Below are positions 61,019 through 64,000 of a stretch of DNA of 64,000 bases, piece after piece; position 1 is the first letter of the stretch; every line of letters starts with the position of its first letter. The DNA is from Deltaproteobacteria bacterium (GTDB taxonomy: Bacteria; Bdellovibrionota_C; UBA2361; JAGFJO01): contig JAGFJO010000046.1 in assembly GCA_024102635.1 (NCBI GenBank), positions 19,631-83,630 on the forward strand, given 5' to 3'. The notes below the pieces were generated by a model. That model saw only the letters and a list, made by a program, of their open reading frames with translations. It did not search any database and had not been told where the DNA came from. Both the position numbers and the translations under genes were made by a program.

Positions 61019-62325
61019 TTAGACCGTTACTGCTCACCGCATTCATTTTGGCGATTCATCCTTTTGCGCTGTTCGCCCAGGACGGCGCTGCAGCCCCGGA
61101 GGGGTTCGTGGCCGTCATGAAAATGGACATGATGATTCTACCGGGAAGTCAGGAGTATCTCGAAAGCACTATAAGTGCCGCTGAGAATGACGGGGCGCGT
61201 CTGCTTGTACTTATCCTCGATACACCGGGTGGAATGCTTCCCACCACCCAGCAGATGATACAGAGAATCTTCAAGTCTACTGTTCCTGTAGTGGTATACG
61301 TCGCGCCGACAGGCGCCACCGCAACGTCGGCGGGGGTATTTATTACGATGGCAGGTCACGTCGCGGCGATGGCGCCGGGCACAAGTATCGGTGCGGCGCA
61401 TCCGGTTGCAGGGGACGGCAAAGATATTGAAGGCGATATGCGGCAGAAGGCCGAAAACATGACTATAGCAATGGTCCGTTCAATATCCGAGCAGCGGGGA
61501 AGGAACGTTTCATGGGCCGAAAAAGCTGTCAAAGAGAGCAGTTCGATCACAGAAAAGGAAGCTTTGAAGCTGTCGGTGGTAGAAATCGTAGCGGGAAATA
61601 TTGATCAGCTTTTGAAGCAGCTCGAAGGGAAAAAGATAAAGCTAGGCTCTGAGGAAGTCACACTGGAAGATTACAGCAGCCTGCCACGCCGGGAGTATGA
61701 GGCGACATTTAAACAGAAAACCTTGAATATCCTGGCTAATCCCAACGTGCTGGCACTGCTGTGGATGGTGGCGACCACCGGATTGGCCATCGAGCTATAT
61801 AACCCAGGCGCAATCCTGCCAGGCATGGTAGGACTAATATGCCTTGTACTGGCGCTCGCGATGAGCCAGGTCATTCCGGTTACCGTGGGAGGTGTTCTGC
61901 TGCTTGTGCTCGGCATTCTGCTTATCGGTCTCGAAGTCTTCGTGCCGAGCGGAATTCTTGCGGTGGGTGGAATTATATCGATGGTTCTTGGATCTATATA
62001 CTTGATTGACGCCGCCGAGGCGCCTGGATTGTCGGTCAGCTATCCGTTCATAGCAACCTCGGCGATTATACTCGGTAGTATCGTTTTATATATTGTTTAT
62101 TCCTTGATACAGTCGGCACGCAGGAAAGAGCTGACCGGGTCTGAAGGCATGGTTGGAATGGAGGCTCAGGCTCTTAAGAATTTTTCAGGAAAAGGAAAGG
62201 TTTTCGTTAATGGCGAGGTGTGGAATGCCGAGCTCACAGCCGGGTTGGCACAGAAAGGCGAGCTGCTTGACGTAGTTGGAGTCAAGGGATTGATGTTGGA
62301 TGTTAGAAAGAAAAGCGGTGCTTAA
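61015..62325 (+). CDS. NfeD-family membrane serine protease
   Basis: The 436 residues start with a signal peptide (about 1-22). A ClpP-like protease domain (about 28-215) follows, with LILDTPGGMLPTTQQMI and the catalytic Ser segment GATATSAGVFITMAGH. Four membrane helices (about 240-360) and a C-terminal OB-type NfeD domain with GMVGMEAQALKNFSGKGKVF end the protein. Such proteases act with the SPFH partner encoded next. The start overlaps coaBC. Confidence 0.92.
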   Translation: MIRPLLLTAFILAIHPFALFAQDGAAAPEGFVAVMKMDMMILPGSQEYLESTISAAENDGARLLVLILDTPGGMLPTTQQMIQRIFKSTVPVVVYVAPTGATATSAGVFITMAGHVAAMAPGTSIGAAHPVAGDGKDIEGDMRQKAENMTIAMVRSISEQRGRNVSWAEKAVKESSSITEKEALKLSVVEIVAGNIDQLLKQLEGKKIKLGSEEVTLEDYSSLPRREYEATFKQKTLNILANPNVLALLWMVATTGLAIELYNPGAILPGMVGLICLVLALAMSQVIPVTVGGVLLLVLGILLIGLEVFVPSGILAVGGIISMVLGSIYLIDAAEAPGLSVSYPFIATSAIILGSIVLYIVYSLIQSARRKELTGSEGMVGMEAQALKNFSGKGKVFVNGEVWNAELTAGLAQKGELLDVVGVKGLMLDVRKKSGA

Positions 62326-62384
62326 AGAGCGACACATTCGCCCTTTAACCGGCTCGAGTAATACAAAATGGGAGGGGAAATAAC

Positions 62385-63140
62385 ATGTTTCAAGGACTAG
62401 GAATACTGGCGGTTCTGATAATTTTCGTCGCCACTAATGCGGTGTACATTATTAAGGAGTATGAACGGGGCGTTGTGTTTAGGTTCGGCCGCTATAACGA
62501 TACAAAAGGTCCGGGCCTTCGTATCATCATCCCTTTCATCGACAAGATGCTGCGCGTCGATCAGCGAACTGTTACGATGGACGTCCCTTCGCAGGACGTA
62601 ATCACCAAGGACAACGTCACCATAAAGGTTAATGCAGTCCTTTATTTCAGGGTGCTTGAGCCTAATAAGGCTATTATTCAAGTCGCCGATTATCTTTATG
62701 CGACAAGTCAGCTCGCTCAAACCACGCTCCGAAGCGTTTGCGGTGAGGCTGAGCTGGATGATCTTCTTTCCAAAAGAGAAGAGATCAATAACCGCATTCA
62801 GGACATAATAGACGCTCAGACTGACCCGTGGGGTATCAAGGTCTCGCTGGTAGAACTTAAGCATATCGATCTGCCGCAGGAGATGCAGCGTGCAATGGCG
62901 CGTCAAGCCGAAGCAGAGCGTGAACGGCGCGCAAAGATTATTCAAGCGGAAGGTGAATACCAAGCAGCAGAGAAGCTCACTATGGCCGCCCGTGTGATGT
63001 CTGAGTCGCCTGCAACATTACAGCTTCGCTATTTGGAGACGCTGCGCGATATCTCCTCTGAAAACAGCTCGACTATATTATTCCCGGTTCCGATAGATGT
63101 CTTCGAAGTATTCCGAAAGCGGATGGAAAAAGAGAGTTAA
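62385..63140 (+). CDS. SPFH/stomatin (slipin) family membrane protein
   Basis: The 251 residues begin with one membrane helix (about 2-22), then [14 protein letters not shown], the SPFH core with [40 protein letters not shown], and the C-terminal coiled coil [20 protein letters not shown]. It forms membrane microdomain oligomers. AGGGGA precedes the ATG. Pairing with the NfeD protease upstream is the standard arrangement. It overlaps queA. Confidence 0.94.
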   Translation: MFQGLGILAVLIIFVATNAVYIIKEYERGVVFRFGRYNDTKGPGLRIIIPFIDKMLRVDQRTVTMDVPSQDVITKDNVTIKVNAVLYFRVLEPNKAIIQVADYLYATSQLAQTTLRSVCGEAELDDLLSKREEINNRIQDIIDAQTDPWGIKVSLVELKHIDLPQEMQRAMARQAEAERERRAKIIQAEGEYQAAEKLTMAARVMSESPATLQLRYLETLRDISSENSSTILFPVPIDVFEVFRKRMEKES

Positions 63141-64000
63141 TTCGGAGCAAGAGCCGTTTTCTTACTCGCTTCCGCAGCATCTTATAGCTCAAAGGCCGGT
63201 GAAGCCTTATGACCGTGCGCGTTTGCTGGTGTGTGATCGCGCGCTGAGTAAGGTTTCAAACCGGCTTTTTCTCGACTTGCCGGAGATGCTGAATGAAAGA
63301 CATTTCTTAGTCTTTAATAACAGCAAGGTGATGCCTGCCCGCCTTCTGGGCGAGATTCGAGGAAGCTCCGCCCGTGTTGAGCTGTTACTTCTTGAAAAGC
63401 ACTCCCCAGGAGTATGGAGCGCTATAGGGAAGCCGTTTAGACGGCTTTCTCAAGGAGTGGAAGTAGTGGTTAATGGAGAATATCCCGTGCTCGTTCAGAG
63501 CGCAGATGGAAAAGCGCTGACAGTTGATTTCAAAAGCTGCCCCATATCTGCGGAGCAGCTGATGGAGCGCGTCGGACACATGCCGATACCTCCGTACATC
63601 CGAAAAGGGTTGTCGGACGAGAGTGACAAGCACGACTACCAGGCACAATTTGCCCGAGACGAGGGATCCATAGCTGCGCCGACTGCCGGACTGCATTTTA
63701 CTGAGGAGCTTCTCGGGAGAATTCGCGCCGCCGGTTCAAAAGTCGGATTTGTTACCTTGCATGTGGGACGAGCTAGTTTTCAAAGCGTAGTAGTTGGCGA
63801 CGGCGAGATCACCGCTCCCGGAGAAGAGAGGTATGTGTATGATAGCGAGCTCCTTTCCGAGTTAGATGATTTCAGAAGTTCCGGCGGAAAGATTATAGCG
63901 GTTGGGACTACGGTGGTGCGCGCGCTCGAGAGTATGCGAGCGGTGCCTGTGCAGAAAAAAGGTACAGTACTGCGCACGTCGATATTTATTCGCCCTCCGT
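63097..64000 (+). CDS. queA: tRNA preQ1(34) S-adenosylmethionine ribosyltransferase-isomerase, 5' part
   Basis: QueA transfers ribose from SAM to preQ1 in tRNA during queuosine synthesis. The frame runs off the right edge; about 301 codons are present of some 350. The visible part has [66 protein letters not shown], THLHVGxxSFQ-type [13 protein letters not shown] and [11 protein letters not shown]. There is no start codon between the slipin stop and residue 20, so translation must begin inside the slipin gene; ATG 63097 is the nearest in-frame start and gives a 44-base overlap. Confidence 0.9.
   Translation, partial: MSSKYSESGWKKRVNSEQEPFSYSLPQHLIAQRPVKPYDRARLLVCDRALSKVSNRLFLDLPEMLNERHFLVFNNSKVMPARLLGEIRGSSARVELLLLEKHSPGVWSAIGKPFRRLSQGVEVVVNGEYPVLVQSADGKALTVDFKSCPISAEQLMERVGHMPIPPYIRKGLSDESDKHDYQAQFARDEGSIAAPTAGLHFTEELLGRIRAAGSKVGFVTLHVGRASFQSVVVGDGEITAPGEERYVYDSELLSELDDFRSSGGKIIAVGTTVVRALESMRAVPVQKKGTVLRTSIFIRPP

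Overview
The window is a gene-dense chromosomal segment (about 65 to 70 protein genes) of a Gram-negative, LPS-making bacterium. The evidence is an outer-membrane assembly and lipid A block (lolC-lolD-bamA-skp-fabZ-lpxA-lpxI), heptose and core LPS genes, and tolQ-tolR-tolA. The gene order around bamA, the use of LpxI, and Hanks-type kinase, FHA and HDOD proteins beside a type III secretion locus suggest a deltaproteobacterial-grade lineage (Desulfobacterota, Myxococcota, Bdellovibrionota or a relative). This placement is an inference; no marker here fixes the genus. No tRNA, rRNA, insertion sequence, prophage or CRISPR array was seen.

Layout. 1-3.8 kb: the 3' end of cysS, a degenerate PP2C-like protein, a 3-methyladenine DNA glycosylase and a hydrolase. 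3.9-12.7 kb: lysS followed by the envelope biogenesis run. 12.8-15.8 kb: a TadC-like membrane protein, a YrbL-like kinase and a two-STAS protein. 15.8-21.2 kb: a copper operon (csoR, HMA-MauE fusion, small lipoprotein, TolC-type channel, Tat multicopper oxidase, MFS carrier) behind a CsoR-type operator lying in the spacers of two face-to-face promoters. 21.3-28.3 kb: mostly unrecognised exported or FHA-like proteins, a BtuF-like protein and mutM. 28.4-35.8 kb: a type III secretion export-gate locus (sctI, a SctO-SctP-like fusion, sctR, sctS, sctT, sctU) whose SctU stops at the usual autocleavage site. Its missing cytoplasmic half is a separate 90-residue gene beyond a 1083-residue histidine kinase. 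36-39 kb: an FHA protein, a 460-base stretch full of palindromes and a degenerate histidine kinase. 39.3-45.3 kb: LPS core genes, yicC, gmk and a PDZ lipoprotein. 45.5-52.6 kb: a Ser/Thr kinase, small membrane proteins, tpiA, gap and tolQRA. 52.7-57.2 kb: serS, hemE, hemX-like, hemA. 57.3-64 kb: an HDOD protein, a metallo-hydrolase, coaBC, an NfeD-type protease with an SPFH protein, and the 5' part of queA.

The most unusual observation is the genetically pre-split SctU. SctU/FlhB normally cuts itself at Asn-Pro-Thr-His to switch export substrates; here the two halves are encoded separately, split at that point, with a sensor kinase gene between them. Secondary observations are several start codons lying 6 to 11 bases after a -10 box (probable leaderless mRNAs), nested palindromes at 37.1-37.6 kb, and a set of phospho-signalling proteins (Ser/Thr kinase, two FHA proteins, a PP2C-like protein, a STAS protein, a degenerate histidine kinase) scattered around the locus.
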